A DNA stretch of 64,000 nt, from the NCBI GenBank assembly GCA_029204225.1, contig CM055096.1:40088970-40152969 (forward strand), in the 5' to 3' direction. Shown piece after piece: positions 23,832 through 35,349 of the stretch (the stretch's first letter is position 1; the number at the start of each line of letters is the position of its first letter). The notes beneath the pieces are model-generated. The model was not told where the DNA came from, made no database searches, and worked only from the letters and a program-made list of their open reading frames with translations. This stretch comes from Diphasiastrum complanatum. Lineage: Eukaryota; Streptophyta; Lycopodiopsida; Lycopodiales; Lycopodiaceae. Both the position numbers and the translations under genes were made by a program.

Positions 23832-24454
23832 TGGTATCAGAGCCAAGTCTAAGAGCTTTGATAATGATCTAAATCTCTTCATTTTGTACAAAGCATTGGT
23901 GCTAAATTCAATTTGAAAGAGGGTGAGTCTAACCATATGTTTTCTTAAAGATTTGGAGTACAAATCAGTGTGTAAAGTTCAAGTGTACTTCCCAAACATG
24001 TGAGAGGCTGCTGCAGTTGTACTTTCACCATATCTATGTGATTTTTCATGTTTCTGCTTCATAGAAGATTGAGAGAGTGAAACTAGTCATTTGCTTTGTG
24101 AAAATTCATTCAACTCATTAGAGATTTGATGTGAAATGGTGTTAGATCATTGATAATCCTCTAAATCATTGAGAGTGAGTTTTGAGGCTTATGCACTTTT
24201 AGTCCTATAGAGAGACTATAACCATTCTAAACACCATAGGAAGGCATAAGCACTTCCAAGAGTCAAATCCAAATTTTTCAAGAGAACAGTGTGAGTAGAA
24301 TTTTGTTTTTCAAGTCCTTTTGAGTTTAAGATCATTATAGATCTTACTTCTTGAGTTTTGTGAGATTCAAGTGAGTAGACTTGTGGCTAAATTCTAAGAA
24401 AGAGAGTAGGGAGAGCCTTTTTTAGTATTTTTGTTGTACTTGTGACTAGTTAAA

Positions 24455-25203
24455 ATGGGTTCAATTGGAGCCTATCTTCTTGAAGCTAGTGAGAGGCTAA
24501 ATTCATGCAGCTATTCAATTTGGAAAATAAGAATGGAGTCACTTTTAGTGGTCTGAGACTTGTATGATCTTGTTATTGGTGAGGAGGAAGAGCCTCAAGG
24601 AGGACAAGATTAAGTGAGGTACAAAAAGAGATCTAGGCTAGCATTGCATTGTCTAAAAATGAATGTTAGTAATGAACTTCTCAAAGAAGTTGCATTGAGT
24701 ACCTCGGCCAAGGAGGATTGGAACTCTTGGAAAGGGATTTATGAATACAAAAATACCTCTAGAGTGCTAATTCTTAGAAACAAGGTTTTACAAAGCATTA
24801 GAGGTAGTGAAGAGAGTGCTCAAGAGTATGTCTTGAGGATTAAGTCTCCGAATAAAGAACTTTCCATCATTAGTGAGAAAATACATGATGATGAGCTTGT
24901 GAAAATCATACTAAATGGTCTTGGAGATGAGCTCTCCAATCTAGTCCAAAGTTTTGCCATACAAGATTCCTTACCTTCTATTGACAAGCTCCATAGTGTG
25001 CTTGTGGCCGAGGAGAGTAGGATCCTACATGTGAGACAAAGGATTGGTTCCTTGAAGCTACATGATGGAGATGAGAAGGCAAACTTCTCAAGCAAAGGCA
25101 AAATGAAGTCCAAGAAGAAGATCCAACACAAGGAGGCCAAGAGTAATGATCAAGCATTAAGATCTAAAGGAAAGAAGAAAGACAAAGCCAAACAAAAGTG
25201 ATA
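24455..25203 (+). pseudogene. Element D gag (two stops, no zinc knuckle)
   Basis: The ATG at 24455 opens a copia gag (MGSIGAYLLEASERLN, SYSIWKIRMES). In-frame stops fall after LLVV and after GGQD. It then stays open for 195 codons (RSRLALHCLKMNVSNELLKE, LRNKVLQSIRGSEESAQEYV) to KKKDKAKQK and two stops. The CCHC knuckle and DSGASSH protease are absent because the sequence jumps to the region just before integrase (VKGLKQGRLFKLDAN). Confidence 0.88.
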
Positions 25204-25558
25204 GTGATTTAGATGTCCAATTTAAAGAAGGTGTCCGCTCTATTATGATGAATGACACTTGCATTGTAAAGGGATTAAAGCAAGGGAGGCTATTCAAGCT
25301 TGATGCCAATGTGTTTCCTGGAAGTGTGAACATGGCTAAGGAGGAGCTTACACAAGTGGAGCTTGTGCATAAGAGGTTGGGCCACCCCAACTTCAAATCA
25401 ATGGAGATCATATGCACAACGGAGCCTGCACTCGGCCTTCCAACAACATTTTGAAAGTGTGGAAAGAGTTGTGAGGCTTGTAGCCTCTCAAAGGCTCACA
25501 ATCTACCATTAGCTAACTCATCCACTAGATCTTCTAAGTCATTAGATCTCATTCATGT
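25204..25558 (+). pseudogene. Element D integrase N-terminal fragment
   Basis: Contains GRLFKLDANVFPGSVNMAK, then KRLGHPNFKSMEI and, after a stop, CGKSCEACSLSKAHNLP, giving the HHCC zinc-binding pattern. It ends at SLDLIH where the first catalytic Asp should follow. The catalytic core is lost. Confidence 0.85.
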
Positions 25559-25582
25559 CAAAATATTGAAAAATCTATCTAA

Positions 25583-26173
25583 TGTTGTGAGTATGGGTCC
25601 TAAAAATGCCAAAGATGAATTGAGCTCTTTTGGCTTAGTAAAGACCCATCTTAGAATAAAATATTCAAGGTAGGTAGAAGTAGAAACTCGAGCTACCATA
25701 GGAATTGCCATTTGTACTTTACATGTCACATTTAATGCATGAAAAGACTAGGTGGCACAATTAGACATAGTGAGGTGGCTTGGATAAGTCTAGATAGCTT
25801 GAGAGGTGGATCCACAACTCCAATTCAACTCAAAGTAGGAGGAGAGTCCATGGATCTATATATATGTGATGTATTCTCATTGAGAAAATGATGAAATTTG
25901 TGTGTAATGCAAATTTGGAGACAAGCTCTTTGTGCCCTCTCTCTCTCTCTCCACGAGTTTTGTACTCGCTATTTTCTCTCTCTAGCTGAGTAGAGGCATT
26001 TATGATGCTTAGTCTGATGTTTTGTTGACAGATCTTGCTTGTAACACAATAACATTGCTTGTATGATCAGCTTTCCTATTGACAACCAATTTTAGTTTGA
26101 TCTTTATGGTGTTATTGTGCTTAGGAAATAAAAAATACATGTGTAGGGCATCCCACACGTGTAAAATTCAGCA
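25583..26173 (+). repeat. 5' LTR of element E
   Basis: 591 bp, tgttgtgagtatgg..aaaattcagca. Contains a TATA-like box, a pyrimidine-rich stretch and a cacacgtgt word (about 26150) shortly before its end. Confidence 0.9.
25853..25866 (+). promoter_or_regulatory. TATA-like box in element E LTR
   Basis: The run tctatatatatgtg lies about 310 bp before the LTR end, the expected position of the U3 promoter of an LTR retrotransposon. Expression is not shown by sequence. Confidence 0.55.
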
Positions 26174-26191
26174 TGGTATCAGAGCCTACCT
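26174..26191 (+). other. Initiator tRNA-Met primer-binding site of element E
   Basis: tggtatcagagcctacct, identical to that of element A and directly adjoining the LTR. Confidence 0.95.
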
Positions 26192-26929
26192 AAGTTTTAG
26201 AAGCAAATCTAATCAAAAAGTTTGCAGATCTGATCAGATTTCAAACTAGGAATTGTCTAGATTCTACCTTCTAGCTAGTTTGCAGTTTTCTTGTGATTCT
26301 GAGCTTCAAACCACATTGAATGGGCCAGATCAGGTACTATATGGAATTTCAGGTGCTGGCACGTGTGAAATCCGCCCATTTTCAATTTGGTGGTTCTCTC
26401 TCACCTCAGATCCAAATTTTAAGCAAATTAGCCCACTAGAAAGCTAGAAATGGTAGAATCTGATGCAATTTGAATCATGATAGTTGGATAAGCCAATCAG
26501 AAGTTATAAGCTTTTGAAGAGTCATAGGTAGGGCGCCTAGACCTGTGGCAAATCGTGAGTACATGTCATTTATTGCTTGAATGATCGCAAAAATCATCCA
26601 AAAGTTGACCCTTCTCATCTATATGTGATTTAGACAAGATTTATAGGCTCTAGACAAATTGTTTCATACAAATAGATTGTATTTGAGCCAATTTGACATT
26701 TTTGGAATATTTCACACGTGTGAAATTCAGAGAACCATAACTTTTGCCATACTTCTTCTTTTTTGATGATTCAAATCTTGTTTTAGAGAGATTGTCAAAC
26801 TAGTGAGATCTATCTCACAATTTTTTGCTTAGTCTTACATAGGATTTGGTTCTGTACCCTTGATTGGTTCCTATAGTGAGAAGATAAGCAATTCTTTCAT
26901 CCATCTTTTTTTATTTCCATCATTCTTTA

Positions 26930-28235
26930 TGACTTCAATGGATGTCTTTCTATTAGAAGCAAGTGAAAGATTGTCAACCTCCAATTACTCGATTTGGAAG
27001 GTTAGAATGGAATTTGTCTTAATACTACAAGATGTGATAGATATTGTACTTGGCATTGAAGAAGAACCACAAATTCCTCAAGAAATTCCAAAGTACAAAA
27101 AGAGAGCCAGGATGGCTCTGCATTATATTAAGATAAATGTCTCAAATGACATCTTAAGAGAAATTGGTGCTTGTACTAATGCCAAAGATGCTTGGGATAC
27201 TCTCAAGTCTATCTATGAGGCAAAATTTACTTCTAGTCAGAAACCAAATTTTTCAATGTGTACAGAGAAGTGATGAATGTGCTTCAACTTATGTAATGAG
27301 AGTTAAAGACCTCCATAGAGAATTTTCATGCATAGGAGACTCCATCAACCAAAATGAACTTGTTCAAGTCATACTTAATGGGTTAAAGGAGGAATATGAC
27401 AACCTTGTTCAGAGTTATGCCATTTAGGAGGAGCTACCAAATTTGGAAGCACTCCAAAGTGTGCTCATTTCTGAAGAATCAAGACAAGAGTATAAATTCT
27501 TGAAAATGGAGAGACTGTCTCTCAACATTGATGGTAAAGCTCTCTTTACCAAAGACAAGCACAAGACAAGAAGTAAGAATCAACACCAATCCTCTTCAAG
27601 CAAGAACAATCTTATTTCCAAGGAGAAAGGAGATGAGAATGAGTCCTCTCAAGCTTCCACATCCAAGAAGAAGAAGAAAAACATCAAGTGATTCTTTTGT
27701 GGCAAGAAGGGGCATTATGCCACCAATTGCTTCAAGAAGAAGAGTCAATTCAAGCAAGCCAACATTTCTAATGAAGAGAAGGAAGATGCTCATGCAAGTG
27801 ATGGAGAGGGATCTCTTATGGTCTCGAGTTTTTCTTCATCACCTTTCAAGAAGGATGGTTCGTGGTATATCGACAGTGGAGCTTCCTCACATATGTGTAG
27901 CTCCAAATATTCAGTTTCATCCATGTCACCTTATGAAGGAGCCAAGAAGTCCATCTACACAGCAAATGATCATGAGTGTGCTATTGAAGTCATAGGGACA
28001 ATTCCCTTAAAGATTTCTTCATCAAAAGTTCTTTCTCTGTCTAATGTACTTTTTGTTCCCAAGTTAACAAAAAATCTTATTAGTGTTGGGAAATTGCTTG
28101 ATAGTGGACTAGATGTGAATTTCAATGTTGATACATGTACAATCAAGAAGCATGATGAGATCCTTGCATTTGGGTCTAGATATGGTGGAATCTACAAGCT
28201 TGATCCCAAAGAGTATGCTAACTCTTGTGAAAGTG
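26930..28235 (+). pseudogene. Element E gag-protease (one frameshift, two stops)
   Basis: The ATG at about 26930 starts MTSMDVFLLEASERLS. Gag follows (NYSIWKVRMEFVLIL, KKRARMALHYIKINVS) and shifts frame near 27235. From there one frame runs to the end, with a TAG at 27425-27427 and a TGA at 27689-27691. That TGA replaces the first Cys of the zinc knuckle; the rest (FFCGKKGHYATNC) is intact. The protease motif WYIDSGASSHMCSSK lies near 27866. The linker VLFVPKLTKNLISVGKLL follows, and similarity ends after YKLDPKEYANS. Confidence 0.9.
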
Positions 28236-28244
28236 CTTTTGCTA

Positions 28245-28963
28245 GGAACTATGGCATAGCAAACAAAAGTTTCGTCAAAGTCTACTCTCTTGGTTTGCAA
28301 GAACCCCTTTGCCACTAGCCTTGCCTTGTGTTTGTGAATGCTTCCATCTTGGTTGTACTTAAATCTAAAGATCCATTTGCACTCAAGTGGTCTTCTTCTG
28401 TGAGGAAGATCCACAAGCTTCCATGTATGATTCTCTATAAGAGCATCATACTCCTTTTGCATGGCATCCCTCCATTCTTGTGACTCCATAGCATCTTCAA
28501 AGCAACGCACTCATCAAACATAGATGTTAGGAAATTATAAGAGGTAAGTGAATGAAGATCTTCCCTTTGTTCACCTTTGTCAACATAGGTGAGTCTTGAT
28601 GGCTCGGCCTTCCTTCTTGTAGGTCTTCTTGGAGCCTTGAGGTGGATCCTCAAGATCTTGATCACATGTAGGCTCCTCCTCAAATCTTGCAAGATCCTTG
28701 ACATAAGATGGGTTAGAAGCACTTTCATTCAACATGTAGTAGTTACCTTCATCAAATGTAACATCTGTACTCACTAAAATCTTTTTAGTGATAGGATTAT
28801 AGACTCTATATCCTTTGCTATTTTCAGCATAACCAACAAAGATTCCCTTTATGGATGTAGGATTATCCTTCTTTCTTGTATCTAATGCTTGAAAAACATA
28901 GCAAGTAGATCCAAAGATTCTAAGATCTTTTGAGATTTGGCTTCTTACCAAATAGAGCCTCAT
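28245..28963 (-). pseudogene. Element F integrase tail, linker and RT start
   Basis: 28963-28580 reads SKDLRIFGSTCYVFQALDTR and VGYAENSKGYRVYNP (integrase tail). A second frame carries RRPTRRKAEPSRLTYVDKG. The third, 28510-28270, is the start of copia reverse transcriptase (AMESQEWRDAMQKEYDALIE, then LECKWIFRFKYNQDGSIHKH). Two frame changes separate them. No catalytic YVDD is present. Confidence 0.88.
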
Positions 28964-29638
28964 AAGATGTTATGCCTCCAATGGTCTTACATGGCAATCT
29001 ATTACATAAATAAGTTGCACAAATAATAGCCTCTCCCCAAAAAGACTTAGGTAGAGATGAATCTAGCCTTAACTCCTTTGCACACTCACAAAGAGTTCTA
29101 TTCATTCTCTCAGCTATACCATTTTGTTGAGGACTATAAGTACATGTAAGCTCTCTTTTAATACCATTGGATTTACAAAACTCTATCACCTTAGTGGAGA
29201 TATACTCTCCATCATTATCACTTCTCAATACTTTTACTTTAGCATCAAGTTGATTCTCAACTAGAGTTTTGAACTTTACAGAAGACTCAAACACTTTACT
29301 CTTGGAATCCAAAAGTTCAATCCAAGTGTATCTAGAGTAATCGTCAATAAAAGATACATACATTAATGCACCTCCATTAGATTCTTGAGAAAAAGAGTGC
29401 ACATCACTATGAATGAGATCTAATGCTTCAGTGGATCTAGTGGAAGAGTTAACAAAAGGTAGCTTGTGTGCCTTTGAAAGGCTACAAGCTTCACAACTTT
29501 TTTCACACTTTGAGAGTGTCTTTGGAAGGCCGAGAGCAATCTCCTTGGTGCATAGTATTTCCATTGATTTGAAGTTGGGATGGCCAACCTCTTATGCCAA
29601 AGCTCCACTTGATTGAGCTCCTCCTTAACCATGTTCAC
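28920..29638 (-). pseudogene. Element F integrase
   Basis: The frame has CEKSCEACSLSKAHKLPF of the zinc domain. The catalytic residues are present: LIHSDVHSF, then VLRSDNDGEYISTK, then the Glu in QQNGIAERMNRTLCE, that is, D,D,E intact. The start (VELWHKRL) is one frame away, so a shift lies near 29560. The end leaves frame near 28930. The core itself looks undamaged over about 210 codons. Confidence 0.9.
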
Positions 29639-30278
29639 ACTTCCAAGGAAAACATTCCTTTAGAGCACGATGCTTGATCATCACTCTTGGTCTCCTTGTG
29701 TTGGATCTTCTTCTTGGACTTTGCCTTGCCTTTGCAAAAGTTGGCCTTCTCATGTCCATCATGAATCTTCAAGGAACCAATCCTTTGCTTGACATGAAGG
29801 ATTCTACTCTCCTCAGCCACAAGCACACTATGGAGCTTGTCAATAGAAGGTAGAGAATCTTGAATTGCAAACCTTTGAACTAGATTGGAGAACTCATCTC
29901 CAAGACCATTTAAGATGATTTGCACAAGCTCATCATCTGGGATACTCTCACTTATGATGGAAAGTTCTTAGCATAAGCACTCTAGAGGTATTCTTGAGTT
30001 CATAAATCCCCTTTAAAGAGTTCCAAGCCTCCTTGGCTAAGGTACAAGATGCAACTTCCTTTAGAAGTCCATTACTAGCATTCATTTTAAGGCAATATAA
30101 TGCTAGCCTAGATCTTTTCTTGTACTTCGCTAGATCTTGTCCTCCTTGAGGATCTTCCTCTTCTCCAAGGACAAGATCATACAAATCTTGGAGCACTTAA
30201 AGTGACTCCATTCTTATTTTCCATATTGAATAATTACTTGAATTTAGCCTCTCACTAGTTTCAAGAAGATAGGCTCCA
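29635..30278 (-). pseudogene. Element F gag (interrupted)
   Basis: 30196-29948 encodes DLVLGEEEDPQGGQDLAKYK and CLKMNASNGLLKEVASCTLA. A deletion of several dozen codons follows near 29947. 29925-29635 encodes LVQRFAIQDSLPSIDKLHSV and the basic hinge, then jumps past the zinc knuckle and protease. The gag start codon lies at 30665-30667 on the far side of MITE-2. Confidence 0.88.
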
Positions 30279-30656
30279 CATTATAGGAGTTTTGAGCTCC
30301 AAAAAGACCCTTTAAGAATTCGTGCAAGATGTCTTTTATATTATTAAAATATTATAGCACTAATATTTTTGACTTGCCATAACTTTTTTATCATATCTCA
30401 AAAGTATGTCATCTAACATATAATTAGTAAGCCCTTGTTGAGCACTTTCCAATGCACTAAACTCCGCTAAATTTGGACTTACCACTAAAAAGTTATGCCA
30501 TTTTTAGTATAGAATCAAAATGTGGACTTAAAAAGTTACGTTACGTAGATTTCAAATTTGAGTGTTTTGATTGGTCCATGTGTAAGAAAAAATTAAGAAA
30601 AAATATAAAAAGAATCTTTACAAAGGGTCTGTTTTGGATTTAGAACTCTTCTAATG
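30279..30656. mobile_element. MITE-2, 378 bp, opposite orientation to MITE-1
   Basis: Ends cattataggagtt.. and ..aactcttctaatg. Same length and interior as MITE-1, reversed. It is inserted within codon 4-5 of element F gag. Comparing flanks with the uninterrupted gag start of element D (24455-24475) rejoins perfectly with no base duplicated. Confidence 0.92.
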
Positions 30657-30999
30657 ATTGAACCCATATTTAGCTAGTAACAAGTACAACAAATGTACTA
30701 TTCAAGACTTTTCCGTATTCACTTTTTCAAATTTAGCCTCAAGGCTACTCTCTTGAATCGCTTTTAACTCAAGAAGCAAGATCTACAATGATCTTAAACT
30801 CAAAAGAAGATAGGAATCAAATTCTACACAAACTATTCAATTGAAAAACTTGGATTTGACTCTTGGAAGTGCCATCATCCTATGACATAGATGCGAAGAA
30901 GCACATAGTGGGGGATGACCGCGGTCGTCGCATCATCACTTGCATGAGGCAACTCATGCATAGAGTCTTCAATAGGGACATTTTCAAGGACTGTTGCTA

Positions 31000-32145
31000 A
31001 CAAAGTGATGAGGAAAAAAATTATGTCGTTGACTAGTTGTATAGAAAATTTCCAGTCCCCTCCCCTGATTTGAAATTTGACCAAATCTGGATGGGACAAG
31101 GCATGGGAGGCATGATGAGCCACTACAAATCGGAGATCCGAGATGTGGTGAGAGCTGGCAAATCTAGGCCATACAACGTGCACAAGGACGATTGGAAGTT
31201 TGCAAAGAAAGAATTTTGAAAAAATCTAGATCGTTTCAAGCAACAAAGAGAGGCATCTACGAAGCGTATGGAGAGCACTTGGGCAGTGGTGGCCAAGATT
31301 CTTTTCATGCCCATTTTGTAAGTCTCTCCACCAATAAGTTGAATTTGATATCGTCATGATTCATATTTAATTTGTGAATTTGTTTAGATTAAATTACAAT
31401 TATCAATTTGTCGGTTCATGCAGAAATTTGTCGTAAAGTGGTCTCCCACAAAAGAGGAGTACAAGTATGCATATTCCAATAACATGCAATCATTACTCGA
31501 ATTATTGGAGAGACAAGGAGTGAGAATTGACTGGGATGGATGAGATATGTATTATGGTTTCAACATATATTTTGATTTCACCACATTCATTTGGTCAGAC
31601 ACTCTAACTTCACTTACAAAATTTACACATCTTTATTGCACGCATGTATCACAGTTCCAGTCTCATGCATTGCAGTCACACGAGTCTGATGACCATGGCC
31701 AGGACAGGATGATTCAGCTGGATCTAATAATTAGGCATTTCATTCTTATATATATTTGTAATTGGAACATTTATGTATTAATATATATAACTTGTTTAAG
31801 TTAAGTCCTCTAAGTGGATCTTCAATTGTATGCAGTCCAATTTTAGGAAAGAATAGAGCCATTTGACAGGGTTAGAACGATGTCCATGGAAAAACCTTGG
31901 CCACCACTTCCAAGGTGAGAAGGTCTCTAAAGTCTCTTGTAGCTTCTTAGCAGCCTCTCGTTGTTGTTTGACACGATCTAAATTTTTGAAGAATCCTTTC
32001 TTCACAAACTTCAAGTCTTTATTGTGTCTTGATTCGGATGGATATTCTAGATCTGAGGTATATATGGCTTCAAGATATACTTTAACTTTACTGCATTCAT
32101 ATGGTCTGACTTTCACTCTCATCACATTTCTCCGATAACTCAATA
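31000..32145. pseudogene. Two related coding remnants in inverted orientation
   Basis: Plus strand 31037-31320 reads DDWKFAKKEF, stop, KNLDRFKQQREASTKRMEST. Minus strand 32143-31860 reads DLKFVKKGFFKNLDRVKQQR, then EAAKKLQETLETFSPW. The shared pattern (FKNLDR.KQQREA..K..E) shows two diverged copies of one unidentified charged, probably helical protein region facing each other about 550 bp apart. Both neighbourhoods also share non-coding words (tcatgca..cagtcacacgagtc / tcgcagtcacaagagtc). No family is recognised. Confidence 0.5.
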
Positions 32146-32559
32146 ATCTTCATTGGATGTAGGTATTATAGTCTCAATCTCATGCATCGCAGTCACAAGA
32201 GTCCGATTGCGACGTCAATGGTCAGGACGAGAATGACTCAGTTGGATCTCATTATAATTAGGTATTTCAATAATCCAATTTGTAACATATATCTATACTT
32301 GGAACATTTACGTATGAATATATATTCGTTGAAGTTAAGTTCCTTCATCAAATTTTAAGTGTTTAAAATGTAGCTCAAATAAATTTTGTAAATTTTTTTA
32401 TTAACAATCATGAACAAATGATTTTGTTTACCGATTTCATAAGAAGTGGTGCAAAAAACTCCTGAGGTCGGACAGAGTCCATTTTTAGGGCAGATTGGGG
32501 CTAGTAAACTGGCTCCATTCTGTCCTAATTTTTTTTTTTTACTTTGTAACCCTCAGAAT

Positions 32560-32700
32560 AATTCTCCTGTCATTTTGAAAGGGATATACCAAGGGATGTC
32601 CTTTGGTATATCCTTCGAAAGAGACATGCTACCAATAGCCTTTTTAGAGGGGTACCTGACGTCCCTCGGTATATCCCTTGGTATATCGGTGCTATAAACA
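32560..32700. repeat. Imperfect foldback with gatataccaaggg arms
   Basis: gatataccaagggat at about 32583-32597 is the exact reverse complement of atcccttggtatatc at about 32673-32687. A further ggtatatcc lies between them. A hairpin with a loop of about 75 nt is possible. Confidence 0.65.
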
Positions 32701-32869
32701 AAGTAGAAATGAGATGAAGAAGCCTCGATTACCGAGGTAACTATCGAAGATCTCGTTCTGAGGCTTACTTCATGGTGTATATCGAGGTTTGTGATGTTTT
32801 CCAAAAATAAATTCTTAACAAAAGCCTCGATAATAGGGTCGAAAAATCCTCTAGAATGTTGTAGTGCTA

Positions 32870-34250
32870 CCTGTTGGTACTTTCAACCTATAACACGATA
32901 AGACTTTTTGAATATAGATCAGTGGTAACGAGAATACTCCTCAAGTTCCCTTTGAAGGTCCTAACAATGAGATTAAAAGAAGAAATCTTTAAGAAATTTC
33001 GAGTGAACCGATATTGTATTGAGCTGCACCAGTGTCGGGTATTTAATTTTACAAATTTTGTACTATTTCAGTACTATTGTTGTGTTGGTAAAACTCGTAA
33101 ATACAAAAGGATGGTACTAGAATAACTTATTGTGTACCAATTCTGATCTTCTTGACTACCAAATTAGGTTCTTTTATAGTAAGTGTCTCATTTTTATTTT
33201 AAAATCTACCAAATAGGTACTATTTAGACTTCTCATGACCATATTTTACGCATAAAACTATAAAATTAGGTACTTTTTTCTTTATATTTATTTGGGTTCG
33301 CAGCTCGCATACAATCCTTTGTGGTCTTTTTGGTACTATTTTAGTGTTGTTTACCGATTGGTGAAATCTAAGCTTTAGTTACTATCAATTTTACAAGATT
33401 TGTACTATTTTTTTAAAACTTTTGAGTACCAAATATTGGTACTATTTGAACCTCTTGTATAACAAATTTAGTCCTCCAGACTACCAATTAAGATTCTTGT
33501 ACTTTCTGCATGTTTAGTACTTTGGTACTATAAGATGCTTTGGTACTTTGGTACTACTTGTATATGATGTTTTGGTATTACATGTAGGTACTTTCTACCA
33601 TTCTGGTACTACCTGTGTATGATACTTTGGTACTACCTATATTGATGCTTTGGTACTACCTGTTGGTACTTTCTACATGTAGCACGATAAGACTTCTTGA
33701 ATATAAATCAGTGGTAACGAGAATACTCCTCAAGTTCACTTTGAAGATGTTAACAATGACTTTAATGTAGAAGGAATCTTTAAGAAGTTTCGAGTGAACG
33801 AACACTATATTAAGCTGCACCAACACCAGTGTCTATACTAATTTTACAAATTTTGTACTGTTTTGGTACTATTTTTGTGTTAGTAAAACTCATTAATATG
33901 AAATATTCATACTACAAGAACTTATCGTGAACCAATTCTGATCCTATTGACTACCAAATTAGGTCTTTTATGCTAAGTGTCTCATTTTTATTTTAAAATC
34001 TACCAAATTGGTATTATATAGACTTCTTGTGTCCCTATTTTACCCATAAAACTATAAAGTTGGATTCTTTTTTTCATTATATTTTTGTGTGTTTGCAGCT
34101 CGCATACAATCCATTTTGTTTTTTTTGGTACTATTTTATTGTTGTTTACCAATTGGTAGAATCTAAGCATTAGTTACTACCAATTTTACAAAATTTGTAC
34201 TGTTTTTGTAATGTCTATGCGTTTCTAACAGCGCTCCTCCACGACAAATG
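32870..34250. repeat. GTAC-rich tandem repeat, about 789-bp period (array 1)
   Basis: The block beginning acacgataagac at about 32891 recurs at about 33681. Both copies continue through shared words (aatatagatcagtggtaacg / aatataaatcagtggtaacg, aagaaatttcgagtgaac / aagaagtttcgagtgaac, ttagtactnnnttacaa). The words tggtact and agtacc occur dozens of times, above all at 33520-33670. No coding potential was seen. Confidence 0.8.
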
Positions 34251-34767
34251 CAGACATAGTGCCGAGGGATCGGCACTACTTTGGTCGGCACTACTTTGGG
34301 ATCGGCACTACCTGTTGTGGGTAGTTCTTGTACAATAATAAATTAGTGGGTCCCACCACTAAAACCACTGTTGGCCAAGTCTTACCTAGTGGGCCCCACC
34401 ACAATACAGTAGAGCAATTAGTGTGAGGCATTGGCTTCCTGCGTGTATAAGCCCAGCCCAATGAGCACACTAGTTAAATAGATTAAGTTGTTTCCTAGTG
34501 ACTTGGGCCTTAGGTGCAAATAAAATAAGTTAAAGGCCAAAGTCTAAGTTACAAGGTTGAGTCAAAGTCAAATGGTGGTAGGTAGGTGAGATGTGTTTCT
34601 TTGTGCACCACTAGATCTTTTGTGTTTCTTTGAAAGGGCTAGAATTGCAATCCTTGCCATTTTAAGTAGCCAATAGAATGAATGGGACAAGGGCCTCCCC
34701 GAGAATAAAAGGGCACCATTTGTATTTATTTTACATTCTCAATCTAAGGAGCAAACTAGGCTTGTTT

Positions 34768-34898
<131 letters not shown>

Positions 34899-34957
34899 GT
34901 TGGGATCGAATAGCTTTGGGTAGGTGCTCGAGCCCCCAAAGCCTCTCTCAACCTAGG

Positions 34958-34960
<3 letters not shown>

Positions 34961-35021
<61 letters not shown>
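34961..35021. repeat. (CT)n microsatellite, about 61 bp
   Basis: Second ct tract, followed by ttttgctatgcaggtgaagg, which is shared with the sister LTR end (62955 region, minus strand). Confidence 0.97.
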
Positions 35022-35024
<3 letters not shown>

Positions 35025-35349
35025 GCTATGCAGGTGAAGGCGGGTTTGACACTCCTAGCATTCGGACCCCATACTACAAGGACGACACAATATTTATCCA
35101 CAAAATTCAGTTTTGTATTCCATGCAAGGAGAATATGCAGATAAATAAGTTTTTCAATAATACGAACCTTAGCATGCAATGTGCATATGTGAACATTTTT
35201 TAATAAAATTGGCAGAACACTTTTCATATTTGGATCTTCTGTTTCTCTTGTTGGGCCTGTGTTTGTTGGTCGTCCCAAATTCATATTGTGGCAATCCTTC
35301 ATGCAATAAAGACATGGATTCTTTGATGTTGCCCCATGAGAGACATTCT

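Larger units (their letters stand above)
23185..25558 (+). mobile_element. Copia element D, internally deleted and truncated
   Basis: A 5' LTR (23185-23831), the primer-binding site tggtatcagagccaag (23832-23847), a leader of about 600 bp, a gag and a short integrase start are present. The zinc knuckle and protease are missing. The element stops at the integrase HSD motif (LDLIH, about 25556), about 25 bp before the LTR of element E. No 3' LTR is seen. Confidence 0.85.
25583..28240 (+). mobile_element. Copia element E, 5' half (LTR to protease)
   Basis: 5' LTR, primer-binding site, about 740-bp leader, gag and protease in order on the plus strand. Everything after the protease/integrase linker is missing, and the element ends in an inverted junction with element F near 28235-28275. 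It belongs to the same family as element A (same primer-binding site, highly similar gag and leader words). Confidence 0.9.
28240..30873 (-). mobile_element. Copia element F, 5' part (leader to RT start), tail to tail with E
   Basis: On the minus strand: leader (30668-30873, truncated, no LTR), gag split by MITE-2, gag remainder, integrase, linker and the first about 80 codons of reverse transcriptase. It lacks the zinc knuckle/protease segment, like element D, whose gag it closely resembles. The RT ends abruptly after VDFDETF near 28270, at the inverted junction with element E. Confidence 0.88.

Noticed and set aside
25920-25960. Short CT run as an independent microsatellite
   Set aside because: It is a short, interrupted pyrimidine stretch belonging to the element E LTR.
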